This document shows, piece by piece, positions 54,606 through 64,000 of a DNA stretch of 64,000 bases. Position 1 is the stretch's first letter. Every line of letters begins with the position of its first letter. This DNA comes from Dastarcus helophoroides (taxonomy: Eukaryota > Arthropoda > Insecta > Coleoptera > Bothrideridae), in NCBI GenBank assembly GCA_028583605.1, contig CM053334.1:22433726-22497725 (forward strand), read 5' to 3'. The translations under genes and the position numbers were made by a program. The notes below the pieces were generated by a model. That model saw nothing but the letters and a program-made list of their open reading frames with translations, was not told the origin of the DNA and made no database searches.

Positions 54606-57123
54606 CAAGGCTTCGAACCGCTATTTTTTTCGTTTCGGTTGACGGTTTTTGTTCCGGCAAAAAAATTATATCGGTTCAGTTCCGGCTTACGTTCCGACAA
54701 AAATAACGGTTTTTTCCGGTTTTCGGTTCAGTTTCGGGTGACTCATTTTGTGATTCCTCAAAAGTTTTTTGAATTAAAAATTGATTTTCGAACATAATTT
54801 AGAAAATGTTATGTTCTTTTTTTCTTCGTATTACAACACATAACCACTGAGTCCTTGCATAAAATTCAAGGAAAATATTTTCTATTTTTCAGGATTAAAA
54901 ATTTCTAGACGAAACTTTGCATTTTTGGTGCAATTTGGGCTCAAATTTCAACAACAATCTGAACTTTAAGAAAAAGTAAATATTAATGTCGGATTTAGAA
55001 ATTTCAAATTTAAACTTAAAATATTCATAAAAATCTCAAATTATATACCCAAAAGACCACTTCTAGTTTAGTTCAAGTTTTAAATTAAGATTTTGATGAA
55101 ATAGTCAAAATTTCGAAAAAAGAAGTTCAAAATTTAACAGAAGAGTTTTCAGACTGTCTACCTTAATTTAGAAATATCGAACTTAACCCAACTATTTAAT
55201 TTTTTCTGGAAATGTTGCTGAAAATTTCAAAATTTCTGAAAGTTTTGATTAACCTTTTTTTCGATATTTTAACTTTCTCTTTTGAAGTTTTTATTATTAT
55301 TATTATTTTTTTTCTAGTAATATCGACTTTAAGCAAAATCTAGTCTTTTCCTGGCAAGTGTAACCCTTTTTATCGACAGGTTGACTTTTATTCTTTAATT
55401 CCTAGACATTTTTTCTCGAAATTATTAGTTGACAATTATAACTTTTTGAAATTTTTGAATATTCGACTTAGCTCGAAAGCCTTTTAATTTGCAGAATTCG
55501 AAATTATAAGATTAATTTTGAAAAATTGTTATTCATAAATTTAGTCTATTTTTGCTCAAAATTTAGATTTTTTTCCAAAAATGTTGACTTTTTCTTGAAA
55601 TTTGGATATTCTTTCGAGATTTTGAATTAAAATTGAAAATAAAAAATAACGTAAAATATTCAAACTCAAATTAGCAGTTTTGAATTTGAAATCTAACTTC
55701 TGCTAGCATTTTGGGCAAACATTTGAAATTTGTAATCTATAATTTAAAAGTAAAAGTAAAAAATCCACAAAAATTGCAATTTCAATTATTTTTAAAAATG
55801 AATGTTCTAGGAAAAAATTAAAATTTTAAGATTAACGACAAATTTTCCGAAAAAAAAGAACGTGAATTTCAATTTTAAAGACGAAATTTTAGGAAAAATT
55901 TCAACAGTAGCTCCAAAGTTTGTAAAGAAATTTAATATACTGAGAAACGATTTTTGACAAAACAGTTCAAGGAGCAGAGGGTCAAACTTTCGAGTTTATA
56001 TCAGAAGTTTCGTGAAAAGCAATAAATATTTAAAAAACACAATTTTGACTCCTAAATTCTAAAGAGTCTGAAAAAATATCGCAATTTCAAGGCTTAAGTC
56101 GAAATCTTGAGAAAAAATCAAAATTTTCAGAATAAAATTACTATTATAGCGTAAACAAACTCATTGAAAGTTTAAATTAGACATTTTCTAAGATGTCACC
56201 ATTTCAAGTTTACTCTAAAAATTCCGACCCCAATCTTAAGATCTTTGCTTTAAATTGGAATATAATTTTGTATTTTTTTCATGAAATCATAATTTGAAAT
56301 TAAAAAATTTCTGGGTTAAATTTGAAATTGCAAGATTTCAGCGACAATTTTGAGAAAAAATCATTATCTTGGAATCATAGAAAGTTTTAGGAAGTCGGCA
56401 GATTAAAAAATCATAAGAATGTAAATTTGGGATTTCGAAAAAAAATGGACTACTAAAATCAAAGTGGAATTTGAAGAAAAAAATTGTCAAAAAATCTAAA
56501 ATTTGACTAATAACTTCAAAAAATTAGGAAAGGAAAATTGACGTTTAAGGAAAGAAGTAAATTGGAGTTTTCTAAAAAAGTTCAAATTTCTAGAAAAACT
56601 CGAATTTGCCAAAAAAATTGTAAGGAAAGCCGAGTTTCCCTAGCTCGAATGAAAATCACACTACTGCTTTATTCCAAAGTTACAACAGAAGATAATTTTT
56701 TTTTAATTTAAACTCAACGAAGAAAAGAAATATTTCCAGATAAAAGTCCAAATTTAAAGATAAAGTCAAACATTTTTAAAAATGATTTAAGTTAAAATTC
56801 TGAAAATAAAGTCAATATTTTCTATAAAATGTGGAACTTGTGAGTTTCTAATCTAATTTTTAAACAAAAATGAAATACTGAAAGACTCATAATTTTGAGA
56901 TTAAAGTTGAATGGATTTGTGTCTGAAATTCTAAAAAAGAAATTGAAATGTCTGCAAAAAAATTTTCAAACGTAAAGGTAAAGTAAAAATTATTTTAATT
57001 ATATAAATTCAACGAACCGAAATAAACCGACATTTTTTCCGGTCCGTTCCGGTTTTCGTTCCGACGAAAATAACGATTTATTTCGGTTTCCGGTTTTCGG
57101 TTCAGTTCCGGTTCGAAGCCCTG
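54606..57123. mobile_element. hAT-type non-autonomous element, second family copy
   Basis: Ends CAAGGCTTCGAACCG and (inverted) CAGGGCTTCGAACCGG, with subterminal GGTTCAGTTCCGG-type repeats on both sides. Flanked by AATTAAAT (54598-54605) and AATTAACT (57124-57131), an 8-bp target duplication with one mismatch. The AAATTT-rich interior has no transposase. Same family as 1803-4840. Confidence 0.85.
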
Positions 57124-57131
57124 AATTAACT

Positions 57132-59105
57132 AACAGTAACAGAACAGTTCAACACTATGTATATATTAAATATCTTGGATAAAGCTTGTTATAAAATAAA
57201 ACGAATGAATTCGGTTTGTACTAAATAAACACTACAAAACACACACGAAACGTAGAGGTTGACAACAGGACTAACAAATTGCATTATAAGTTAATATCTA
57301 GGGGATTTACCGAAATGGAAAGTTCTAATGTAATGTACGTCCACTGTAACAAAGATGTCGCTGCAATATACAAATAAACCTTTCTCTATCCAAATAAGCA
57401 AATAAAAGGTGCTGCCTTTACATCTCCATATAAGCGCTATGGTATTGTTGTTATCTGTCCATGCTTTTGGCTTATGGGCCACCTACAGGGGAATATTGTG
57501 ATGGAGTGTGACTGTTCACTGGAATATTACCGGATTCGTGTTAACTTTGCAATAACCTTGAGTTAATTTTAAAAGTTTGTACTCTTTTTTAATGATCGAA
57601 AAGGGAAACAAAGTATTAATAAAGCAAAATACTGTGTCTGCTGATAAATTAATTTTGTTTAGGAGTAATTATATATTTTTTTTCTGATTTTACTAGGGTA
57701 GGTAATGCCTTTTTGCCTTCATTGTATGCACGCCACTGGATCATTAATAAGTCAGGATAGCAAAAGATCATCGAAGAAAATGAAACAATTAATTTTTTTT
57801 TAAACTGAATTTAATTTCCTGTTCAAAACTCGTTATTGGCTGATATATTACAATTGTCCTTGCCCAACATTGAAATGAGGAAGGTGTACAAATTGTGCTC
57901 AAATTCGGTATGCAGAATGCAATAATTGAACATTATTAAGAGGAATAAAATATTTATTTTCTAGTCGTAGTGACGCGTCGTGTCAATTCTCTCGCATTCC
58001 GTTTCAGCATAACACTGTTTATGGGGGTCAAATATTCCAATTTACCGACTCTGTGTGAATTTATTGTCTTATTTTCAGCACTAAATATTCAACCGATATA
58101 AACTTCCAGCTCGATTAACTTTTCCGCATAATTTTATTGCCAATTTTTAGGTTATTCGTATCTTCCCCTGGTGTCTATATTGCGCCGGATCCAGATCCGA
58201 CACTTTATTAAAATTTCGCCTTAAATTGCACCTTCCGAATAAATCGAAATTGGCGAAAGCACGAAGCACCCGAGCTAATAGGGGAGTAACAAAGCGACCT
58301 CGGAATTACACTCGAACAGTAAATTCTTTTCGTTTGAAATAGTTGGGTTCGTTATGGATTTTTGCTTCTTTATAAAGATTTTTGAGATTTGTAACATGCA
58401 TAACCTAAAAACCCAGATTTGAGTGAGTGCCTTTAGGTACTTTAATTCTTCTTTGTATAAATTAGCTAATTTTGTCAAGAGGATTTTTCCTTAATATTGT
58501 GGGTATTAGACAATGGGCAAACATATAATTGCCATTAGGTTGGCTTTTCGGGCGGAATGGAGAGAGAGTTAGTTAAACGGAAACAATGAAGTTGGCATCA
58601 TTAATTGAATGGCACCCTTCAGAGAATAAGTTATCGGCGTAGTGGCCGGTTGAAAGGAGAGTCAGAGTGCAGATCGCTACATATCAAAGTCTCTAATTCA
58701 ATTGCTGACCAAAGTCCACAACAATCACTGCCCGCCTGAATAATAAATCCTGCGATACTTGTTCTTCGTTCACGGATATGCTCTGCTGCAGATAGATAGG
58801 GCTTTCACCCTTTACTTCAAGGAAAACTGGGGATCGGTCAAACCTGGTAGATCTTCCGGAAATCAAAGTCCTTAAAGTCGGCGCCGAAAGATAATTAAGG
58901 GTTTCTGACGAAATATTTCTCTATAATATTCCTGCATTTACACGAGGGTACAGTGGCACGAAATATTTCATAACAGGATGTTCACTAGGCATAGAAATTA
59001 GGGCAACAAACAACAAATAGGGTAGTAATGGGGACTGCTGATAGAAGTGAAAATTTTTAAAAAAATTTGGTAACGCAGATCGAAATTTCAATGTTGATTT
59101 TAAAA
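57132..59105. other. intergenic sequence, relatively unique
   Basis: Balanced composition compared with the rest; no ORF with recognisable features (57291-57482 and 58275-58478 are short and featureless). Confidence 0.45.
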
Positions 59106-59109
59106 CGTC

Positions 59110-59605
59110 AAACTTTTAGTACAGGATATACTTCTTCCGGGATTGGACCGTGTCAAAGAACTGTTAAAAGTGTTCGACGTTTCTCCCACCATCGTAGGGG
59201 GCTTCTTCAGGAACAAAGAAAAGAAAAATAAATAAAAAGGGGAATATAAGGGAATATGCAAAAATGAAAGAACGAAAAGGCCAATTTCAAAACATCAGAG
59301 CACGGTAACTCAGTATGTCCACCATACCAGAGGCGAAACTCTTCTGAATTGAAAATTGATACAAAGGATAAGAAAGTTTAGACAGAAGAGCACGGTAACT
59401 CAGTATGTCCACCATACCAGAGGCGAAAGTCTTCTGGATATTCTGCATATTTCCTCGTATTCCCCTTTTCATTTATTTTTCTTTTCTTTGTTCCTGAAGA
59501 AGTCCCCTACGATGGTGGGCGAAACGTTGTAGCTCTTTGACATGGTCCAATCCCGAAAGAAGTATATCCTGTACTGACTCTGGCCGTGGAAGCCTTCGTT
59601 ATCCT
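59110..59605. mobile_element. family-2 foldback element with 90-bp units
   Basis: Left arm CTTCCGGGATTGGACCGTGT, two AGAGCACGGTAACTCAGTAT units (about 59297 and 59388), right arm ending GGAAGCCTTCGTTATC. It contains the best family-2 hammerhead-like core on the minus strand (59172-59214) and a plus-strand one at about 59490-59533. Confidence 0.8.
59172..59214 (-). ncRNA. hammerhead-like RNA motif (family 2)
   Basis: Minus strand, 5'-3': GTTC; CTGAAGA; one extra A; GCCCCC ... GTGGG hairpin; GAAA; CGT; C; GAAC. GTTC/GAAC pair as stem I, different from family 1. GUC fits the cleavage triplet. ACGT is a palindromic minimal stem III. It has the same one-base insertion after CUGAAGA as family 1. 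Several other copies have mutated cores. Confidence 0.45.
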
Positions 59606-59689
59606 AGACTGGGAAGTTTAAGAAAAAGATGGAAATTTCGATAAACTTGAAATTTATTAAAAAAAAAGTACCTTAAAAACTGAAGTTTA

Positions 59690-59878
59690 AAAACTAAAGT
59701 TTAAAAAACTGAAGTTTAAAAAACTGAAGTTTAAAAGACTGAAGTTTAAAAAACTGAAGTTTAAAAAACTGAAGTTTAAAAAACTGAAGCTTAAAAAACT
59801 GAAGTTTAAAAAACTGAAGTTTAAAAAACTGAAGTTTAAAAAACTGAAGCTTAAAAAACTGAAGTTTAAAGAACTGAA
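59690..59878 (+). repeat. 15-bp tandem repeat
   Basis: About 12 units of CTGAAGTTTAAAAAA with few changes, sitting between two family-2 segments. Confidence 0.9.
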
Positions 59879-59990
59879 ACTACGATGGTGGGCGAAACGT
59901 CGAACACTTTTAATAGTTCTTTAACACAGTCCAATCCCGAAAGAAGTATATCTTGTACTGACTCTGGCCGTGGAGGCATTCGTTATCATA
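59879..59990. repeat. family-2 right arm
   Basis: CTACGATGGTGGGCGAAACG, then GTCGAACAC, AGTTCTTTAACACAGTCCAA and the end CATTCGTTATC; a half element. Confidence 0.75.
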
Positions 59991-59999
59991 AGCCAAACT

Positions 60000-60780
60000 T
60001 TTCTTCAAAGTTTTCACTTTAAAGTCGAAATTTTTAGAAAAAATTCTATTCAATTTCGAGTTAAACTGGTTGTGAAAAAACTCCTAAATTGTAAGCCCTG
60101 AAGTTTAAAAAGGCTTAGATTTTGTGTCAAACTCCAAATTTATAAAAGATCTTGGACAAAATTTTTAGAAGAAATTCCTAGAAAAGTTATAAAAACCTGT
60201 CCTCTTAAAATTATGGCTTTATGGATTTTGAATTTTAAGTAAAGAGTGAAATATTCAAAATTTTATTCAAATACCGCAGTTAAACTTTGATTTTAAATAA
60301 TTTATATAATTTTAAAATTATTATTACAGATTCCAAGTTTTTCTCGAAATTGGGTGTTGAACCTCAAAAGATCGTTTGTATAAATTTTGAGTTTTTCTTA
60401 AAATTTAAACTTTTATTCCAAATGCAAAGTATAAATTTTAAATTTTTATACTGCAAAATTCAATGTTTTTTATAAAATTTAAGACATATGGTCAAAATTT
60501 CAAATAAAAAGGAAATTTCAACACATGTTTAAATTATTGAAAATAAATTCTGGGAAAGTAAGGTTAACCTTAAAACATTGACTTTTTCTTCAAATTTTCG
60601 ACTTTTATTCTCAAAATTTTTACTTTTTCTTAAAAGTGTAAACTTCAAAAATTTCGGGAAAAAGTTGAATATTTGAGTTTAGATTAAAAATTACATTTAT
60701 GATGAAAATTCCAGAATAAACTCGAAATTTAAAAAAATTTCTTAATTTGGAACTACATACGCACCTAAATATCCTGAGCA
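60000..60780. other. AAATTT-rich low-complexity sequence
   Basis: No gene; degenerate A/T-rich short-period sequence. Confidence 0.4.
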
Positions 60781-60835
60781 TACTATAATGCACAGACCAA
60801 TAGGTTTGAACATTTATTAGATTCGAAGTTTGGAA

Positions 60836-60878
60836 ACCAAATACCGGTTTCGATCTTGTTAGATCTCGTCAGTTTGGT
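60836..60878 (-). ncRNA. hammerhead ribozyme, type I (inverted unit)
   Basis: Same motif as 61515-61557, on the minus strand, with all core positions intact: ACCAAA, CTGACGA, GATCT-AACA-AGATC, GAAA, CCGG, TA, TTTGGT. Confidence 0.85.
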
Positions 60879-61514
60879 ATATCCAACTCGAATGCTAATA
60901 AATGTTCCGGACAAGTAAGTACTAAAACATTCACAGGCGTCAAGCGAGTGACTCTTTAGTACTACCATCTATTGGTCCATAGAGAAACTATGGCCATCGC
61001 CAACAATGTCGTATGCAAGAAGAATGCAACCTAGACTACAAATTCATGCAGCCCTCCAGGCGTGTATAGTGAATCATAGGTAGCTGAACTACCAACAGTT
61101 GAAACACTGCCACCTAGCGAAGCGGTTGCTCTCTAGGAGAGTTCCCAGAAGACAAGGATTCTATAATGCACAGACCAATAGGTTTGAACATTTATTAGAT
61201 TCGAAGTTTGGAAACCAAATACCGGTTTCGATCTTATTAGATCTTCTGGGAACTCTCCTAGAGAGCAACCGCTTCGCTAGGTGGCAGTGTTTCAGCTGTT
61301 GGTAGTTCAGCTACCTATGATTCACTATACACGCCTGGAGGGCTGCATGAATTTGTAGCCTAGGTTGCATTCTTCTTGCATACGACATGATTGGCGATGG
61401 CCATAGTTTCTCTATGGACCAATAGGTGGTAGTACTAAAGAGTCACTCGCTTTACGCCTGTGAATGTTTTAGTACTTACTTGTCGGAACATTTATTAGCA
61501 TTCGAGTTGGATAT

Positions 61515-61557
61515 ACCAAACTGACGAGATCTAACAAGATCGAAACCGGTATTTGGT
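61515..61557 (+). ncRNA. hammerhead ribozyme, type I
   Basis: ACCAAA (stem I, 5'), CTGACGA (CUGANGA box), GATCT-AACA-AGATC (5-bp stem II), GAAA, CCGG with flanking A and T (palindromic ACCGGT, minimal stem III), GTA cleavage triplet, TTTGGT (stem I, 3', perfect complement). All invariant core bases are present. Predicted cleavage is after position 61551. The stem III is so short that a dimeric form is likely, as known for Penelope and retrozyme hammerheads. Confidence 0.85.
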
Positions 61558-61892
61558 TTCCAAACTTCGAATCTAATAAATGTTCAAACCTATTGGTCTG
61601 TGCATTATAGAATCCTTGTCTTCTGGGAACTCTCCTAGAGAGCAACCGCTTCGCTAGGTGGCAGTGTTTCAACTGTTGGTAGTTCAGCTATCTATGATTC
61701 ACTATACCCGCCTGGAGGGCTGCATGAATTTGTAGTCTAGGTTGCATTCTTTTTGCATACGACATTGTTGGCGATGGCCATAGTTTCTCTATGGACCAAT
61801 AGGTGGTAGTACTAAAGAGTCACTCGCTTGACGCCTGTGAATGTTTTAGTACTTACTTGTCCGGAACATTTATTAGCATTCGAGTTGGATAT

Positions 61893-61935
61893 ACCAAACT
61901 GACGAGATCTAACAAGATCGAAATCGGTATTTGGT
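61893..61935 (+). ncRNA. hammerhead ribozyme, type I (second direct unit)
   Basis: Identical to 61515-61557 except TCGG for CCGG, which turns one stem III pair into a U-G wobble. Predicted cleavage is after 61929, exactly 378 bp from the previous one. Confidence 0.85.
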
Positions 61936-62599
61936 TTCCAAACTTCGAATCTAATAAATGTTCAAACCTATTGGTCTGTGCATTATAGAATCCTCGTCTT
62001 CTGGGAACTCTCCTAGAGAGCAGAGCAACCGCTTCGCTAGGTGGCAGTGTTTCAACTGTTGGTAGTTCAGCTACCTATGATACACGCCTGGAGGGCTGCA
62101 TGAATTTGTAGTCTAGGTTGCATTCTTCTTCTTGCATCCTGAGCTTAACTTAAAACTGACTTTTTTTCTCAAAATTTCGAATGAACACTTTCTAATTGTA
62201 ACAGAGTTTTCCAAAATTTCTGCCTTACCTGCAAACTTTCGTCTTTTTTCGCAATATTCTAAACCTAGACCTAAAATTTTGGCTTTTTAACGTCGAAAGT
62301 TTTACTTTAATCTTGAACTTTGGACTTTTTTTCCAAAATATTTGATTCTATATTCAAAAACTGATGGTTTTTTAATTGGATTTAAAGTTTAAATATCTAA
62401 TAATAAAAATTTTCAGATTTTTGAAATTGTAGATTCCTTCGAAGTACCTTTTACTAAAAATTCAAGCTTTAAATTTTTATTTTGTTAAAAATTCAATTTC
62501 AAACTTTAAATTATAGGGTTAATCTGGACATGTTCATTTATTCTTAAATTTCATCAGAAATGTCGTCTTTTTTATCGAGATTTCGAAACAGTTTTTATT

Positions 62600-63235
62600 T
62601 ATTCTTCATGGTAGACCCTTATTGACCGGAAATATTATGTTTTTTTTCAATTTATTTAACATTTCTCGGCCCAGTTTGGAAATATTTAAATTTTTATGGT
62701 TTGTTGACAATTTTCTAAACAGTTTTTGAAATGCGACTACGCATTAAATTTATTGAAAACGTCACCTCATGACAGTTCACAAATTAAGAGGTTAGTTTAT
62801 TTTACATAGAATAGGAGTAATGAAAAATAGGAGACCAAAAATTAGATATGGAAAAATAAATTTTTTTTGTTATTTTGATAAATTAGAAAAATATAAAAAA
62901 TACATAAAAAAGATTGTAGCACTGGACATCGATGTTTCGCTCTCATTTGAGCTCGTCAGCAGTGCATAACATGGAAAGGGAACAATGAGGAAGAAATACT
63001 TAAAAATAAAAAAAAATTTTTAACATATAAAAAAGAAAAATAAAGAAATTTTTAAATGAATAGACGTTTCATCATTAATTTACTGTGTTAAAAATTTAAA
63101 TATTTGAAGCTCGATCCACAAGAAACAACTACTCCGAGGGCTAATACCCCTTCCGGCATTGAACTACACTTGTGGGTCGAAAAAATATTGCCAAACTGGG
63201 CCGAAGAAATGTTAAATAAATTGAAAAAAAAAACA
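62600..63235. mobile_element. inverted-repeat element carrying a canonical hammerhead
   Basis: Arms CAATTTATTTAACATTTCT CGGCCCAGTTTGG (62648 onwards) and their inverse CCAAACTGGGCCGAAGAAAT (63190 onwards). A second hairpin, TCGATCCACAAG / CTTGTGGGTCGA, lies at 63111-63122 and 63169-63180. The left arm recurs alone at about 8518-8640. No ORF. Confidence 0.7.
62919..62965 (-). ncRNA. hammerhead ribozyme, type I, canonical
   Basis: Minus strand, 5'-3': GCACTG (stem I); CTGACGA; GCTC-AAATGA-GAGC (4-bp stem II); GAA; ACATCGATGT (stem III, at least 3 bp with a TCGA loop); C (GUC triplet); CAGTGC (stem I, perfect 6 bp). Every invariant core position is correct and no base is extra. Predicted cleavage is between 62925 and 62924 on the minus strand. 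Confidence 0.9.
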
Positions 63236-63732
63236 GTTTTTATTATTGTTTTTTGTCAAATTTTGTTTTTTTTCTGAAACTGCCAAATTCAATTTGATTA
63301 AAATTATTTTTTTTAACCCTTAATTTTGACTCGGGGATTTTGATTTTATTTTGAAATTTCGAACCTGATCCTGAAATTTTGATTTTGTTTCGAAATTTCT
63401 GTTTAAACAGTTCCAAATTTTTCGTTCTTTTTTAGGTAACGATTTTCCTTTCATAATTTTTATTCTCACTTTTGTAAGAAATTTCGATTGTAAACTCGAA
63501 AGTTCAGGAAAATTTGTATTTGAATATAAACTTTCGACTTTTCTCAAAATTTCGATTTCAATTTTCACTTTTTTTTCTAATTGTTCGCTTAAAAACTCAA
63601 AATTTCTTTCTTTGTTGGGGCTTTTGGTCTTATATGTATTTTTAAAACTTCGACTTTTCAAATTTTTTTATAAACCGAGTTATTTCGAAATTTTGACGTT
63701 TTTTTCACAATTAAAAATTTGCACTTGCAATA
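63236..63732. other. AT-rich sequence
   Basis: The 113-codon ORF at 63320-63661 (minus) is Lys/Glu/Phe-rich low complexity from AAATTT-rich DNA; no gene recognised. Confidence 0.45.
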
Positions 63733-64000
63733 TGTAACGCAATGTAAATAGATGGAATAGAATGTAAAATAGAATTGTATAATTTAGTAAATAAAAAAAG
63801 TTTCTAGAAGGATCTGATAAGGGGAAAGCGGCCGCGATAACGAAACAAATGGCAGATAAGCGTTCCAGAAATTTAGGGAACGATAAGCCTTATCTGCCGA
63901 AAAGTTCTAGAAGCAGGGGGCCAAAGCTATAAAAGGCGGTCAGCTTTCCCTCGAGTCGATCAGTTAGAAGTCAGTGTAGTTAGTGGGTTAGCAATTAGTA
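63733..64000 (+). mobile_element. LTR (Ty3/gypsy-like), cut by window end
   Basis: Starts TGTAACGCAATG, like TGTAGCGAAATG of the solo LTR at 34248. Shares TTCTAGAAGGATCTGATAAG, GCAGATAAGCGTTCCAGAAA, a TATAAAAGGCGG promoter box (about 63931) and the TCAGTTAGAAGTCAGTGTAG region. Whether a full element follows cannot be seen. Confidence 0.75.

Larger units (their letters stand above)
60785..62140. mobile_element. retrozyme-like repeat array with hammerhead ribozymes
   Basis: One unit lies inverted (about 60785-61160), followed by a hybrid junction (61150-61265) and two to three direct units (to about 62140). Shared motifs: CCTATTGGTCTGTGCATTAT, CTCCTAGAGAGCAACCGCTT, CGCCTGGAGGGCTGCATGAA, TTTCTCTATGGACCAATAG. 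Two direct units have hammerheads exactly 378 bp apart (cleavage sites after 61551 and 61929), so self-cleavage of a transcript would give a 378-nt RNA. No protein is encoded; short ORFs recur because the units recur. Size, head-to-tail arrangement and type-I hammerheads fit small retrozymes or Penelope-derived terminal repeats. Confidence 0.75.

Noticed and set aside
58905..58925. Another hammerhead (CTGACGAAA)
   Set aside because: The CUGANGA box is present by chance; no stem II hairpin, GAAA partner or stem I complement follows.
59690..59878. CRISPR-like array
   Set aside because: The 15-bp units are contiguous with no spacers; a simple tandem repeat.
60783..61988. Short proteins repeated in both orientations (for example at 60783-60968 and 61803-61988)
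   Set aside because: They are translations of the inverted and direct copies of the noncoding hammerhead unit.

Overview
This window looks like nuclear DNA of an arthropod, most likely an insect. It is AT-rich, full of arthropod-type transposons (mariner, Jockey-like and R1/LOA-like non-LTR elements, hAT-type elements with 8-bp target duplications, a Ty3/gypsy-like solo LTR, foldback elements), and carries two short (TTAGG)n tracts, the common insect telomere motif. No ordinary intron-containing host gene was recognised.

Layout: 1-17.8 kb is repeats: a non-LTR remnant, a 4.1-kb hAT-type element with a second one nested inside it, many copies of a palindromic hammerhead-like repeat (family 1), a 1.8-kb foldback element, a ~559-bp tandem array and a ~145-bp satellite with trimeric higher order. 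18.9-28.8 kb (minus strand) is the one large coding locus: about 9.8 kb without introns, split into eight overlapping frames. Together they encode an N-terminal ankyrin piece, a large unknown region, a NACHT-type NTPase, two ankyrin blocks, a hydrophobic segment, an RTX-like Gly/Asp-rich stretch, a furin-type RGRR site and a C-terminal region resembling the alpha-latrotoxin C-terminal domain. This order is known from phage WO/Wolbachia-type and related arthropod proteins, so lateral transfer is likely. A 1.9-kb pure purine (GARRAA)n tract (29.1-31.0 kb) lies just upstream of its 5' end. 31-41 kb is again repeats (family 1, a tRNA-like sequence, a solo LTR, foldback elements, a transposase relic). 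41.2-52.7 kb is a nest of transposons: a Jockey-like element, a DUF4817/Tc-like transposase relic, a mariner inside a non-LTR copy, and an R1/LOA-like element inside another non-LTR copy. 53.9-64 kb holds more foldback elements, a third hAT-type copy, a head-to-tail/inverted repeat array carrying three well-formed hammerhead ribozymes 378 bp apart where in tandem (retrozyme-like), a fourth canonical hammerhead in another element, and the start of a second LTR.

The two most notable discoveries are (1) the insect-borne, frame-broken ankyrin-NACHT-latrotoxin-CTD locus and (2) four different repeat families that carry hammerhead or hammerhead-like RNA motifs, with compensatory stem changes and family-specific stem I pairings. 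Everything is read by eye; no database search or folding program was run.
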